Source: an uncultured Anaeromyxobacter sp. (lineage in GTDB: Bacteria; Myxococcota; Myxococcia; Myxococcales; Anaeromyxobacteraceae). From it: a stretch of DNA of 64,000 nucleotides. The position numbers and the translations under genes are program-made. Under the pieces are notes generated by a model, which saw only the letters and a list, made by a program, of their open reading frames with translations, was not told where the DNA came from and did not search any database. This document shows, in pieces, positions 1 through 9,309 of this stretch (its first letter is position 1; each line of letters opens with the position of its first letter). The stretch covers positions 1-64,000 of the forward strand of contig CAIQRS010000017.1 in assembly GCA_903874275.1 (NCBI GenBank). Reading direction: 5' to 3'.

Positions 1-1
1 C

Positions 2-3000
2 TACCAGGGCACGACGATCGTCCCGGCATGGAACGACGCGGTCGCGGCCTGCGACAGCTGCCACGACTTCCCGCCGCTCACCGCCGCCCACACCGGTCCT
101 CCGCTGGTCGCCTCCGACTCGAAGGCCTGCGCCTCGTGCCACGCGGGCACGGTGAACCCCGACGGCACCATCAACGTCGCCGGTGGAAGGCACATCAACG
201 GCGCGTCCGACGCGGTCAAGGGCGACACCTGCTCGGGCTGCCATGATTTCGGCATGGTGGCGGCGACCACGTACCACCACGTGATGGCGACCGACCCGGG
301 CACGGCCTACCCCGTGAACAACGGGCCGGCCATCCCCGACTCGAGCCGGAACTGCAACATCTGCCACATGAAGCACGAGTTCACGGACAAGGCGGCCAAC
401 CTGCGGAACACGATCAACAGCGCGACGCCCGCGGCGGCGACCACCGACACCGCCCTGTGCGTGAGCTGCCACCAGCAGAACGTCCAGACCAAGGACCTGA
501 CCCGCCAGAAGACCGACGGCACGGCCCAGACTGCGCTCATCGACTCGGCCGCCTTCACCGGATCGGCCCACGACTACCTGGTGGACGGCGCCTTCGGCGT
601 CAACGTGATGCAGGTGAACTGCGTGAAGTGCCACAACTCCGACTCCACGCCGGCCATCCAGACCGGTACGTACAAGTTCGCGCTGCATTCCAGCGCCGAC
701 CGGCGCCTGCGCGCGCCGCTGGGTCGGGCCACCCTCACGGACGACGATTCGGCGAACTTCTGCTACCGGTGCCACTCGGCGACCACCGACGCGGCGCTGA
801 CCGGCACGAGGAAGACCGCCACCGCGAACGACTGGTACGGCAAGGTCACGACCATGCCGGCCGGCTCGACGGGCATCTTCGCCCAGATGCAGAAGGGGAC
901 GGCGGGGACGGCGGGTGTTCCGACGACGTCGGCAACCACGCTGTACTTCAAGCGGAACGCGGACGAGGCCAGTCCTGTCAACCTACCGGGCCACTACGGG
1001 AATCCGGCGACGGAGTTCGGCACGGGCAGCACCGGCACGTTCGTGACCCGCTTCATGACGCCCAGGGCAGCGACCGCGGCCACCTACGAGACGCTCGACA
1101 CGACCGCTGTCACCGTTCCCAACGTCAACCCGACACGGCACCGGCGAGTCGCCTTCGTGTCGCCGCCCGTCGCCGTTGCGACTCCCGCTTCGGCCACGGC
1201 AGGGGCCTGGTCGATTCGAATCTACGATCGAGTCAGCGCGACGAACGCGCTGCCCTGGGTTCGCTACGCGATCTACAAGTACGACGGAACGTGCACGGTC
1301 AACGTGGCGTCGCCCACGTGCCCCCTCATCGTGCCGAGGGGCTACGGTCCCGCCGCCATGGGCATCACAAATGCGCCCGGATCGCTCCAGACCATCTCGA
1401 TTCCCAGCGGGAATTCGGTGGCTCTCAACGTCGGCGACCGGATCGTCGTGGATCTCGAGATCGAGACCAGGACCACGACGCAGCGGGCGGCGATCACGAT
1501 GAGCTACTTCTTCGGGGGGACGAACGCGGCGAGCTCGCTCGTGATTCCCAGCGCTGTGACGTTCGACTACGTAGCGTCGGTAGCGGTCCCCGCCTCCGGC
1601 CGCCACGACGTGGGCAACGCCAGCTACGTTGGCAAGCACAAGCCCAACCCGGCCGAGGAGCACCTCCAGTACATCGCGGCGAACAAGCACGTGGACTGCG
1701 CCGACTGCCACGATCCGCACAAGTCGAAGCGCGGAAACCAGGACGACACGGGCACCTACTCCGGTGCCACGGGCTCGGCGGTCACCACCCTGACCGACGC
1801 CACGAAGAACTGGCTGCCGAACGCCTTCGTCGGGTACGTGGTGGACATCTACACCGCCGATTCGACCACAGCCGCCCCGGCACGCGGCCAGATCACCGCC
1901 AACTCTTCCACGACTCTGACCTTCGGACTGGCCACGGGCAACGTCACGCCAGCGGCCGGGAGCAACCGCTACCGGGTCTCCATGAAGAACGGTGGAGGAG
2001 CCGTGAGCGCTGCGGATACGAACACCGTCACCTCGGCGACCAACTACCAGTGGATGACCAACGCCTTCGCGGGCTGGTACCTCCATATCGTGGACGGCCC
2101 CGGTACCGGCCAGTCGGCGTTGATCCTGAGCAACACCTCGACCCAGGTCACCCACAACAAGACGTGGGCAATCGCGCCAGCGGTGCTGCCTACGACGGCC
2201 AGCCGATACGTCATCTCCAAGCTTCCAAACGTCATGCTTGGTGCGGCTGGCGTGCAAGTTTCGGCATGGGGTGCCGGGACGCCGACGGCCTGGGGCGAGG
2301 CGAAGACGTTCAGTCCGGCCGCCGGCAGCACGACGGAACTTCCTGAGGCCACCACGCAATGGCAGGTCTGTTTCAAGTGTCACTCATCCGCCAACTCCTC
2401 GCTGGCGACATGGGGCTCGTCATTCACCGACCTGGCGCAAGACTTCAACCCGCGCAACAAGTCGTTCCATCCAGTCCTGGCCCCCGCGGCGTCCGTCTCA
2501 GGCGCTGGCTACGGCAACACGCTGCTCACGGCGGCCGACCTGACAAACGGCTGGAAGCCAGGCGACATGATGACCTGCTCCGACTGCCACGGGAACAACG
2601 ACCAGGGGACCGGCGCCAGCCATGGCCCGCACGCCTCAGCCGTGAAGTACATCCTGAAGGGGCCGAACACGCGGTGGCCGTACATGGCCAACGGAACGAC
2701 TCGCTGGAGCTACAGCAACCGCACCACGAGCCAGGGCACTGCCGACGGTCTGTTCTGCCTCAACTGTCACTCATCGAGCCTTCGCCAGATGCCTCACTAC
2801 AACAAGACCAACCACGAGGGCATCGCCTGCAGCGGTTGCCACCTGAGACTGCCACACGGCGGAAAGGTGGCCCGCCTCATCCGCACCACCAACACGCCGG
2901 CGGTGTACGTGGACACGGCCGAGACGACGTCGCGAATGGGCCACTACAACCACGGTGCGGCGCTGAACGAGGCGTCCTGCGGCGCTGGGTGCACGGGCAC

Positions 3001-3037
3001 GCACCAGACCGCCGCGGACACCACCAACAGCTGGTAG
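2..3037 (+). CDS. Multiheme c-type cytochrome (5' partial)
   Basis: The reading frame is open at the left edge, so the signal peptide and true start lie outside the window. About 1,011 residues remain and contain twelve CxxCH heme-binding motifs (CDSCH, CASCH, CSGCH, CNICH, CVSCH, CVKCH, CYRCH, CADCH, CFKCH, CSDCH, CLNCH, CSGCH). Two lie upstream of a GTG at 152 that could be mistaken for a start. The hemes are not evenly spaced: a Ser/Thr-rich heme-free stretch separates motifs 7 and 8, and two beta-type repeats (roughly bases 1760-2220) separate motifs 8 and 9. A late CGAGCTGTH segment is not a standard heme site. Such proteins usually act in periplasmic or outer-surface electron transfer to metals; the partner is not visible here. 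A convergent hairpin follows the stop. Confidence 0.93.
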   Translation, partial: YQGTTIVPAWNDAVAACDSCHDFPPLTAAHTGPPLVASDSKACASCHAGTVNPDGTINVAGGRHINGASDAVKGDTCSGCHDFGMVAATTYHHVMATDPGTAYPVNNGPAIPDSSRNCNICHMKHEFTDKAANLRNTINSATPAAATTDTALCVSCHQQNVQTKDLTRQKTDGTAQTALIDSAAFTGSAHDYLVDGAFGVNVMQVNCVKCHNSDSTPAIQTGTYKFALHSSADRRLRAPLGRATLTDDDSANFCYRCHSATTDAALTGTRKTATANDWYGKVTTMPAGSTGIFAQMQKGTAGTAGVPTTSATTLYFKRNADEASPVNLPGHYGNPATEFGTGSTGTFVTRFMTPRAATAATYETLDTTAVTVPNVNPTRHRRVAFVSPPVAVATPASATAGAWSIRIYDRVSATNALPWVRYAIYKYDGTCTVNVASPTCPLIVPRGYGPAAMGITNAPGSLQTISIPSGNSVALNVGDRIVVDLEIETRTTTQRAAITMSYFFGGTNAASSLVIPSAVTFDYVASVAVPASGRHDVGNASYVGKHKPNPAEEHLQYIAANKHVDCADCHDPHKSKRGNQDDTGTYSGATGSAVTTLTDATKNWLPNAFVGYVVDIYTADSTTAAPARGQITANSSTTLTFGLATGNVTPAAGSNRYRVSMKNGGGAVSAADTNTVTSATNYQWMTNAFAGWYLHIVDGPGTGQSALILSNTSTQVTHNKTWAIAPAVLPTTASRYVISKLPNVMLGAAGVQVSAWGAGTPTAWGEAKTFSPAAGSTTELPEATTQWQVCFKCHSSANSSLATWGSSFTDLAQDFNPRNKSFHPVLAPAASVSGAGYGNTLLTAADLTNGWKPGDMMTCSDCHGNNDQGTGASHGPHASAVKYILKGPNTRWPYMANGTTRWSYSNRTTSQGTADGLFCLNCHSSSLRQMPHYNKTNHEGIACSGCHLRLPHGGKVARLIRTTNTPAVYVDTAETTSRMGHYNHGAALNEASCGAGCTGTHQTAADTTNSW

Positions 3038-3073
3038 CGTCCGGCCCTCCGGGGCGGGCTGCGGGACACCAGG

Positions 3074-3100
3074 GGCCCATCGGCAGCGCGCCGGTGGGCC
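3074..3100. terminator. Hairpin between convergent genes
   Basis: An 11-bp stem (3074-3084 with 3090-3100, one T-G wobble) closes a 5-nt AGCGC loop. It lies between the cytochrome stop at 3037 and the PilZ gene stop at 3107, where a bidirectional terminator is expected. No strong T tract follows on either strand. Confidence 0.55.
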
Positions 3101-3106
3101 TCTCCG

Positions 3107-3436
3107 TCACTCCCTCGCGAGCACGCCCTCGAGCAGATCCTTCGCCGCCGGCTCGATCAGCACGACCCGCATCCCCACGTCGAAGACCGCCGGGCTTCCG
3201 GCGGGGAGGGGATCGCACCACTCCACCTCGACGAGCGCGGTGACCTCGCCCCCGTCCGGGAGGTACACGTCCATCTCCAGCAGGCGGCCTGCCTTCAACT
3301 TCTCGTCGGAGAAGGACCGGATCCCGACCTGTGACTTCTGGCGGGGTTCACGCCTGAGACCATGGGTGAACCAGGAGGTGGGCCGGTGGTAGATGGGGGC
3401 CTGTACCCGGCGGTAGGGGGGATGCGAGGTCGGCAT
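3107..3436 (-). CDS. PilZ-domain protein
   Basis: A 109-residue protein starting MPTSHPPYRRVQAP. The early Arg-Arg followed by a segment ending SQVGIRSFSDEKL and a beta-rich body (LLEMDVYLPDGGEVTALVEVEW, VFDVGMRVVLI) fits a PilZ domain, the cyclic-di-GMP receptor fold; the (D/N)xSxxG motif is degenerate, so binding of the nucleotide is not assured. Myxobacterial stand-alone PilZ proteins look like this. The frame stays open to an ATG at 3487 giving 126 residues; I prefer 3436 because the extra residues (MGMALLNWWGLNGRVLE) precede the domain, but neither start has a convincing ribosome binding site. Confidence 0.7.
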   Translation of the reverse strand: MPTSHPPYRRVQAPIYHRPTSWFTHGLRREPRQKSQVGIRSFSDEKLKAGRLLEMDVYLPDGGEVTALVEVEWCDPLPAGSPAVFDVGMRVVLIEPAAKDLLEGVLARE

Positions 3437-3612
3437 CTCGAGGACCCGTCCATTCAACCCCCACCAATTGAGCAATGCCATGCCCACGGGACAGAGTGTG
3501 ACAGAACGACGCAGGGCACGCCAGAACGAGAACGAGTAAGCGAACGATTACGTACCTGCTCGATCTCTCATCTCCGCTGGGCCTCCGCGCCCGGTTCCCC
3601 TATAAACGCCCG

Positions 3613-5433
3613 ATGCTTCGAACCGCCCTCGCCACTGCGCTCTCGGCGCTGGCCCTCACCGCCTGCACCGCCTCCCGCCCCATCCCCACCCCGGTCGATC
3701 CCCCGTTCGACGGGGCCCGGGCCAAGGCCGACGTGACCTGGCTCGCCGACCCGGCCCGCACCGGCCGGGGCGTGGGCACACCCGGGATCGACGCCGCAGC
3801 CGACTGGCTCGAGGTCCAGATGAAGGGCATCGGACTCGCACCGGCCGGCTCGGAGGGCTACCGGCAGGTCTTCGAGGCGCCGGTGGGCGCCCGGCTCCTC
3901 GACGGCAACGCGCTCTCGCTCGACGGCAAGGCGGAGCAGCTCTCCGTGGACTGGCAGCCCTTCACCTTCAGCGACGACGGCAAGGTGGAGGGGGAGCTGG
4001 TCTTCGCCGGGTACGGCATCACCGCCCCCGAGCTCTCCTACGACGACTACGCCGGCCTCGACGTGAAGGGGAAGATCGTGCTGCTGGCCCAGGACTTCCC
4101 CGGCGAGCAGGACCCGAAGTCCCCCTTCCGCGACCCGAAGAACTACCGGTACGGCGAGTGGCGCTACAAGGTGACCAACGCCCGGGACCACGGGGCCGCG
4201 GCCGTTCTGGCGGTCCGCGACGACTGGAACCACCCGGGGAAGGACGAGATCCCGGCCTGGAAGGGCTCGCCCAGCTCGCGGGCCGGCCTGGTCGCCGCGC
4301 GGGTCACCCTCGAGGCCCTGAAGCGGGCCGGCGTGGACGTGGCCGCCCTCGCCACCCCCATCGCCACCGACATGAAGCCCCGCTCCAAGCCACTTGGAGT
4401 GAAGGGCGCGGTCCAGGTCGCGGTGATGCACGAGCGGGCCCGCACCGCCAACGTGGCCGGCAAGATCGCCGGCTCCGACCCCACCGTGGCCGACGAGTGC
4501 GTCATCGTCGGGGCCCACTACGACCACCTGGGTTTCGGTGGCGAGAACTCCGCCTCACCCGACCAGATCGGCCAGGCGCACCTGGGCGCCGACGACAACG
4601 CCTCCGGGACGGCCGCCATCCTGGCGGTGGCCCGGGCCTTCGCGTCCCAGGCGCCGCCCCGCCGCACGGTGGTCTTCGTGGCCTTTTCCGGCGAGGAGCT
4701 GGGCGTCCTGGGCTCCTCCTACTTCGTGAAGAACCCGCCGGCCGGTTGCACGGTTCCCAAGATGCAACTCATGGTGAACCTCGACATGGTCGGGCGCCCC
4801 CAGCAGGGGAAGCTCTACGTCCACGGCGTGGACACGGCCAGGGGGCTGCGCGAGACGGTGAAGGAGCAGGCCGAGCGCAACCCGGCCATCGCGCTGCGCG
4901 TCGAGCCGGGGGGCGAGGGGTTTGGCTCCTCCGACAACACCAGCTTCTACGCCAGGGACGTCCCGGTCCTCTTCCTCTTCAACGGGGCCCACACCGACTA
5001 CCACCGGGTCAGCGACACCCCCGACAAGATCGACGCCGCCGGCCTCGCCGAGGCCTCCCGCCTGGCCTGGCGCGCCGCCCGGGACGCGGCCGACTGGCCG
5101 ACCCGCCTCGAGGTCGTGAAGGTGGTCCAGGCCAAGCCGCAGGGTGGCGGGGGAGGGCGGGGCAGCCGTCCCTCGCTCGGGACCATCCCCGACTTCTCGG
5201 AGCGCTCCGACCCGGGAGTCCTCCTCACCGGTGTCGTGCCGGGGAGCCCGGCCGAGAAGGTCGGTCTCGTTGGCGGCGACGTGCTCCTGCGCCTCGGGAC
5301 GAAGAAGATCCTGAACCTCCAGGACCTCCAGTACGCCCTCACCGGACACCGACCCGGCGACGTGCTCGAGCTCGAGTACTCCCGCGGCGGGAAGGTCTCC
5401 GTCGTCCAGGTGACGCTGGCCGAGCGCAAGTAG
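3613..5433 (+). CDS. M28-family zinc aminopeptidase lipoprotein with PDZ domain
   Basis: 606 residues. The N-terminus has a lipobox (LALTAC, Cys about residue 19), so the product should be an envelope lipoprotein. A protease-associated insert precedes the M28 catalytic core, seen as GAHYDHLGFG, HLGADDNASGTAAI, FVAFSGEELGVLGS, NLDMVGR and a final FNGAHTDYHRVSDT; these carry the His, Asp, Glu, Asp and His expected to bind two zinc ions. The last 90 or so residues form a PDZ domain (DPGVLLTGVVPGSPAEKVGLVGGDVLLRL). It likely trims peptides in the periplasm. The next gene begins 15 bp downstream and may be cotranscribed. Confidence 0.92.
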   Translation: MLRTALATALSALALTACTASRPIPTPVDPPFDGARAKADVTWLADPARTGRGVGTPGIDAAADWLEVQMKGIGLAPAGSEGYRQVFEAPVGARLLDGNALSLDGKAEQLSVDWQPFTFSDDGKVEGELVFAGYGITAPELSYDDYAGLDVKGKIVLLAQDFPGEQDPKSPFRDPKNYRYGEWRYKVTNARDHGAAAVLAVRDDWNHPGKDEIPAWKGSPSSRAGLVAARVTLEALKRAGVDVAALATPIATDMKPRSKPLGVKGAVQVAVMHERARTANVAGKIAGSDPTVADECVIVGAHYDHLGFGGENSASPDQIGQAHLGADDNASGTAAILAVARAFASQAPPRRTVVFVAFSGEELGVLGSSYFVKNPPAGCTVPKMQLMVNLDMVGRPQQGKLYVHGVDTARGLRETVKEQAERNPAIALRVEPGGEGFGSSDNTSFYARDVPVLFLFNGAHTDYHRVSDTPDKIDAAGLAEASRLAWRAARDAADWPTRLEVVKVVQAKPQGGGGGRGSRPSLGTIPDFSERSDPGVLLTGVVPGSPAEKVGLVGGDVLLRLGTKKILNLQDLQYALTGHRPGDVLELEYSRGGKVSVVQVTLAERK

Positions 5434-5448
5434 AGCCCGGAGAACCCC

Positions 5449-6312
5449 TTGAAACGCATCCTTCCCTGGGCCGTCGCCGCGGCCCTCACGCTCGCCTGCT
5501 TCGCCTTCCAGAACCGCACCGGCCCGACCTACCCGCTCGAGGGGAAGTTCGCGACCGCCCGGGGCCAGGTCTCCTTCAAGTTCCTGCGCAGCGAGGAGAT
5601 CGGGCAGGGGCTCCAGATCATGCTCCGCGACCCGGTTCCCCAGGGCGTCTCGGCCAGGGTCCGTTACCGGCGCTACAAGTCGAACGACGGCTGGAGCGAG
5701 ACGCCCATGATCCCCGGCACCTTCCGCTTCTCCCGGCGCGGGACGGCCGAGGAGGTGCGCGGCGTCGGCGCCACGCTGCCGTCGCTCCCGGAGCGGGCCG
5801 GAAAGTACGAGTACCTGGTGCTCCTCGACGACGGGAGCGGCGCGAGGTCGGTCACCGGCGACCGGCCGGTCTACGCGCGCTACAAGGCGCCCGTCCCCCA
5901 CGCCGTCCTGCTCGTCCACATCCTGCTGGTGTTCCTCTCCATGACGCTGGCGCTGCGCACCGGGCTCGCGGCCATCGCCGGGGGGGAGGTCCGGGGGCTC
6001 CTCTGGGCCACCATCGGGTCGCTCCTCCTCGGGGCCTTCGTGCTCGGCCCCATCGTGCAGAAGTACGCCTTCGGCGTCTGGTGGTCGGGCGTTCCCTTCG
6101 GCTACGACTGGACCGACAACAAGGTGCTGGTGGAGCTCCTGGGCTGGGCCGGCGCCGCGGTCGCGGTGCTCGTCTCCCGCAACCCCCGGACCGTCCGCGG
6201 GGCGGTCCTCGTGGCCACCGCCGTCACGCTGGCGGTGTACTTCATCCCGCACAGCATCTTCGGCTCCGAGTACGACTACACCCGCGGCTCCGGTCACGGA
6301 ACCGCGGGGTAG
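5449..6312 (+). CDS. Membrane protein of unknown function
   Basis: 287 residues from a TTG start with a GGAG element about 8 bp upstream. The N-terminus (MKRILPWAVAAALTLACFAFQ) is a signal anchor. Residues about 25-145 are a soluble beta-rich domain (ARVRYRRYKSNDGWSETPMIPGTFRFSRRG). The C-terminal half has four hydrophobic spans (AVLLVHILLVFLSMTLAL, LLWATIGSLLLGAFVLGPIV, VELLGWAGAAVAVLV, AVLVATAVTLAVYFIPH). I do not recognise the family. It follows the M28 peptidase by 15 bp, so an operon is likely, but no function can be assigned. Confidence 0.8.
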   Translation: MKRILPWAVAAALTLACFAFQNRTGPTYPLEGKFATARGQVSFKFLRSEEIGQGLQIMLRDPVPQGVSARVRYRRYKSNDGWSETPMIPGTFRFSRRGTAEEVRGVGATLPSLPERAGKYEYLVLLDDGSGARSVTGDRPVYARYKAPVPHAVLLVHILLVFLSMTLALRTGLAAIAGGEVRGLLWATIGSLLLGAFVLGPIVQKYAFGVWWSGVPFGYDWTDNKVLVELLGWAGAAVAVLVSRNPRTVRGAVLVATAVTLAVYFIPHSIFGSEYDYTRGSGHGTAG

Positions 6313-6334
6313 TCACGACGCCCGGGCCGGGGCG

Positions 6335-7537
6335 CTACATCCCGGGGAACGGGAAGGGCGGATCCTCGAAGTACGAGGTCGGCCAGCCCGTGAAGTCCTT
6401 CGAGGAATCGGCCAGCAGCGGGACGTCGCCGAAGGCCGCATCGCAGGGGGTCGCGGTGGTGTCCATCATCGTCCCGGCGGAGGCGCCGGTCAGCGTGGCT
6501 CCCGATGCGTCCTCGGCCTTCATCATCCAGTAGCCCTCGGTCGGCATGTGCCGCTCGGCGGCGGCGTTGTGGCAGGTCACGCCCACGATCCGGGCCACCG
6601 GCGCGACCAGCTGGCCGCCCGAGATGAGGCCGTCGCTGCGTCCGTGGACCTTGCCGTCGGCCGCGCTGTACCAGCGGGAGACCATCCGGGCGTCGGCGGG
6701 GAGGAGGTCGGGGTTCGTGATGCGCGGGTCCATGCCGCAGAGGAAGACCATCTCGTCCTTGATCTTGAGGCTGCCCCCCTTGCCGGCCACGCGGTAGAAC
6801 ACGTACTCGCCGCTGCGGGGCTGGGAGAGGCCCGGCGGGATCATGCCGCCGTCGAACTTGCCCGCGTCGAGGTCCCAGGTGACGTCGGTGCCCTGGACGG
6901 CGATCTTCCGGCCGGCGGCGGAGACGTCGAACCGCACCTCGAACGTGCCCGAGGCGGCCTTCTCCTGCGGGAAGGCGGCGTGGAGCAGCGCGAAGTCCAC
7001 CTTCATCGTGCCCTTGCCCTCGTGCTCGCCGGTGTAGCCGTTGCGGTCGATCTCGCCGGACATGACCACCGGCAGCGGTGTGGTCCCGGTGGGGCCGGCC
7101 GCGAGCTCCCAGCTGTACACGCTGGAGCCGACGAGCTTCACCGTGAAGGTGACATCCACGCCGGCCTCGGTCCTCGTCCAGCTCTTCGAGGTCTCGGTGG
7201 AGGTGGCCGGCATCGAGGCGATCACGCGTTCCACGTGGCGGAGCACCTTGTAGATGTGCCGGTTGACCCGCTCCACCACCTCGCGCTCGCGCATGAAGAG
7301 GTGCGGGTGGCAGCCGCCGCCGGGACCGGCCATGTCCGCCGTCAGCGAGGCGCTGGCCGTCTCGAGAAGGGCGGCCGCGGGGGGCGTCGTGTCGGCGTCC
7401 ACCTGATCGAGCGCCAGCGCGGCGAAGCTCGGGACGGCGGCGTCCAGCGCCGCGCTCCCCGTTCCGCTGGAAGTGGAGCCGCCGCAGGCCAGGACCACGG
7501 CGAGCGGGGCGGTGAGGATCAGGGTGCGAACGTTCAT
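6335..7537 (-). CDS. Predicted lipoprotein, unknown function
   Basis: 400 residues from the ATG at 7537, which has GGAGG 8 bp upstream; a longer in-frame start at 7612 lacks one. The N-terminus MNVRTLILTAPLAVVLACGG is a lipoprotein signal with Cys near residue 18. The body is beta-rich, with a short hydrophilic segment (REREVVERVNRHIYKVLRHVERVIAS) and two Cys-containing stretches (VGVTCHNAA and TPCDAAFG). No heme motif or known catalytic signature is seen. It sits in a minus-strand run with tatA and another lipoprotein gene. Confidence 0.8.
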   Translation of the reverse strand: MNVRTLILTAPLAVVLACGGSTSSGTGSAALDAAVPSFAALALDQVDADTTPPAAALLETASASLTADMAGPGGGCHPHLFMREREVVERVNRHIYKVLRHVERVIASMPATSTETSKSWTRTEAGVDVTFTVKLVGSSVYSWELAAGPTGTTPLPVVMSGEIDRNGYTGEHEGKGTMKVDFALLHAAFPQEKAASGTFEVRFDVSAAGRKIAVQGTDVTWDLDAGKFDGGMIPPGLSQPRSGEYVFYRVAGKGGSLKIKDEMVFLCGMDPRITNPDLLPADARMVSRWYSAADGKVHGRSDGLISGGQLVAPVARIVGVTCHNAAAERHMPTEGYWMMKAEDASGATLTGASAGTMMDTTATPCDAAFGDVPLLADSSKDFTGWPTSYFEDPPFPFPGM

Positions 7538-7615
7538 GTGCGGCCTCCGGGCTTCGAGCCCTCTCGGTACGGCGGATTGAACACGCCAGCCCCGAAGGAG
7601 TTGCGGTGGCACGCC

Positions 7616-7864
7616 CTAGGTGTTCCGGTCGCTCCGAGCGGCCGGCTTCGAGGCCTGCACCGACGGACCCTGCACATGGCCGGGAAGCTCCGTCGCGGCG
7701 GGCTCCTTCGCAGGCGGCGGTGCGTCCTCGTTGCCCTCGGAGGACTTCTTGAAGTTGCGGATGCCCTTGCCGAGCGCCTCGCCGAGCTGGGGCAGCTTCG
7801 AGGGTCCGAAGATGAGGAGCGCGACCGCCAGGATGAGCAGGATCTCGCCGAATCCGAGTCTCAT
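7616..7864 (-). CDS. tatA: Twin-arginine translocase subunit TatA (copy 1)
   Basis: 82 residues. The single N-terminal membrane helix and hinge ([40 protein letters not shown]) are diagnostic of TatA/TatE, which oligomerises to move folded proteins across the inner membrane. The tail is Pro/Ala-rich and disordered. The frame is open further upstream, but the conserved N-terminus fixes the start at 7864. No tatC lies nearby. A second copy with the same first nine residues is at 49993-50235. Confidence 0.93.
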   Translation of the reverse strand: MRLGFGEILLILAVALLIFGPSKLPQLGEALGKGIRNFKKSSEGNEDAPPPAKEPAATELPGHVQGPSVQASKPAARSDRNT

Positions 7865-7910
7865 GTGGCCCGTATAGCACCGGGCGGCGCCGCACACCAC
7901 ACCACCGCCG

Positions 7911-9254
7911 TCAGCGGGTCCGGAACATCCGCTGGGAGGCCCACCGGTAGAGGAGGGCCGCCGCCAGGGCGGAGAGGACGAGCAGGAGCCCGAGGGCCAG
8001 GAGCCGGCCGAAGGCGTAGTCCACGAGCGCCCGCCCGCGGTCCGTGGCCTCCTTCCCCGCATCGCCGATGAGCCCTGCCAGCCGCGGCGCGTCCTGGTTC
8101 ACCGCCCGCAGGAGGGCCTCGAGCTCGGTCGCCGAGCGCCCCAGCTGCTCGAGCGCGCGGGTGTACTCGGTCACGTCGAACGGGCGAGAGGGCGGCGTCC
8201 CGGGAGGAGATGGCTTGCCCACCGCCGCCAGGATGGCCTCGACCGACCCGAGGGCACCGTGGACGGCGTTCGCCGCCCCGGTCCCGGCGTCGAGGGTCCG
8301 GCGCATCTCGGCGAGGAGCGCGCGGGCGCGGGTCTCCTGGGCCGAGATCGCGTCCATGAACTGCCGGATGGCCGCCTCCCGCTCCCGGTCCACGAGCGCG
8401 GGCAGCCCCTCGGAGGTGCGGGCGACCGACTCCGCGGCCAGGGAGACCCTCGAGAGGTCGGCGAGCGCCTGCGCCGTGGCGGGCTGGGCGGCGAGCTGGA
8501 GAGTCAGCAGGCGGGTCTGCAGCTCGAGGATCCTGGGCCAGCGCTTCGCGAAGTAGAATGCCCGCTCGGCCAGCAGTCGGCTGCGCTGGACCTCCTCCAC
8601 GGCGGGGTCGAAGCCGCCGAAAAGGTCGAGCCCCATCGACTTGAGGACGTCGCTGGGGGTTCCCAGCCCGGCGGCCGCGCTCCCCGGCAAGGAGCTCATG
8701 TCGGCCAGCCGCACCGAGGAGACGTCGCGCACGTCCGGGTTCGAGGCCACCCAGTCCTCGATGAACTTCCGGAGCCTCTTCTCCTGGTCCGCGTCCATGA
8801 CCCGGCCGGCGATGAGCCAGATCTTCCCCTCGAGTCCGACCAGCGCCTTCAGGACGAGCGCCCCGTTCTCTCCGAACGACTCCCGGGAGGACCGGGTCCC
8901 GAGCACCGTGCGGGTCACCGTGACCAGGACCACCATGTCGAGGAGGTCGGAGACGGGATCCGGCCCGGAGGCGATCTCGTAGGCGGCCGCGGCCTGCCGG
9001 GCCTGGAAGCCGAGCACCCGGATCTGCAGCTCCTGCGTGGGAGCGGGGAATCTGTTGGTCGCGTCGAGGATCTCCCCCACGTAGACGTCGGCGAAGCTCA
9101 TCACGTCGGCATGGACCTGCGCGATCTTCTCCGCCTGCTCCTTCTGCTGGGTCGAGCCGGTCACGTAGCCCACCCCGGACGAGATGGTCGAGCAGGACGC
9201 CAGCAGGATGGCGGCCACCGGGGCGGCCAGGAGGATCACGGGGCGGGTTCGCAT
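7911..9254 (-). CDS. Predicted lipoprotein with helical domain and C-terminal membrane span
   Basis: 447 residues. A lipobox (AAILLASCS, Cys about residue 21) is followed by a long, mostly helical, Glu/Arg/Ala-rich body with coiled-coil character (for example LLAERAFYFAKRWPRILELQTRLLTLQL and DREREAAIRQFMDAISAQETRARALLAEMRRTLD) and a C-terminal transmembrane helix (LLALGLLLVLSALAAALLYRWA). A protein lipid-anchored at one end and membrane-spanning at the other is unusual. I do not recognise the family. It lies 46 bp upstream of tatA on the same strand and diverges from recQ. Confidence 0.82.
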   Translation of the reverse strand: MRTRPVILLAAPVAAILLASCSTISSGVGYVTGSTQQKEQAEKIAQVHADVMSFADVYVGEILDATNRFPAPTQELQIRVLGFQARQAAAAYEIASGPDPVSDLLDMVVLVTVTRTVLGTRSSRESFGENGALVLKALVGLEGKIWLIAGRVMDADQEKRLRKFIEDWVASNPDVRDVSSVRLADMSSLPGSAAAGLGTPSDVLKSMGLDLFGGFDPAVEEVQRSRLLAERAFYFAKRWPRILELQTRLLTLQLAAQPATAQALADLSRVSLAAESVARTSEGLPALVDREREAAIRQFMDAISAQETRARALLAEMRRTLDAGTGAANAVHGALGSVEAILAAVGKPSPPGTPPSRPFDVTEYTRALEQLGRSATELEALLRAVNQDAPRLAGLIGDAGKEATDRGRALVDYAFGRLLALGLLLVLSALAAALLYRWASQRMFRTR

Positions 9255-9309
9255 GGGGGTGCCCCGACTCTAACCTCCCGTGGGACGGAGGTGCTACGTT
9301 GCGCCCCCG

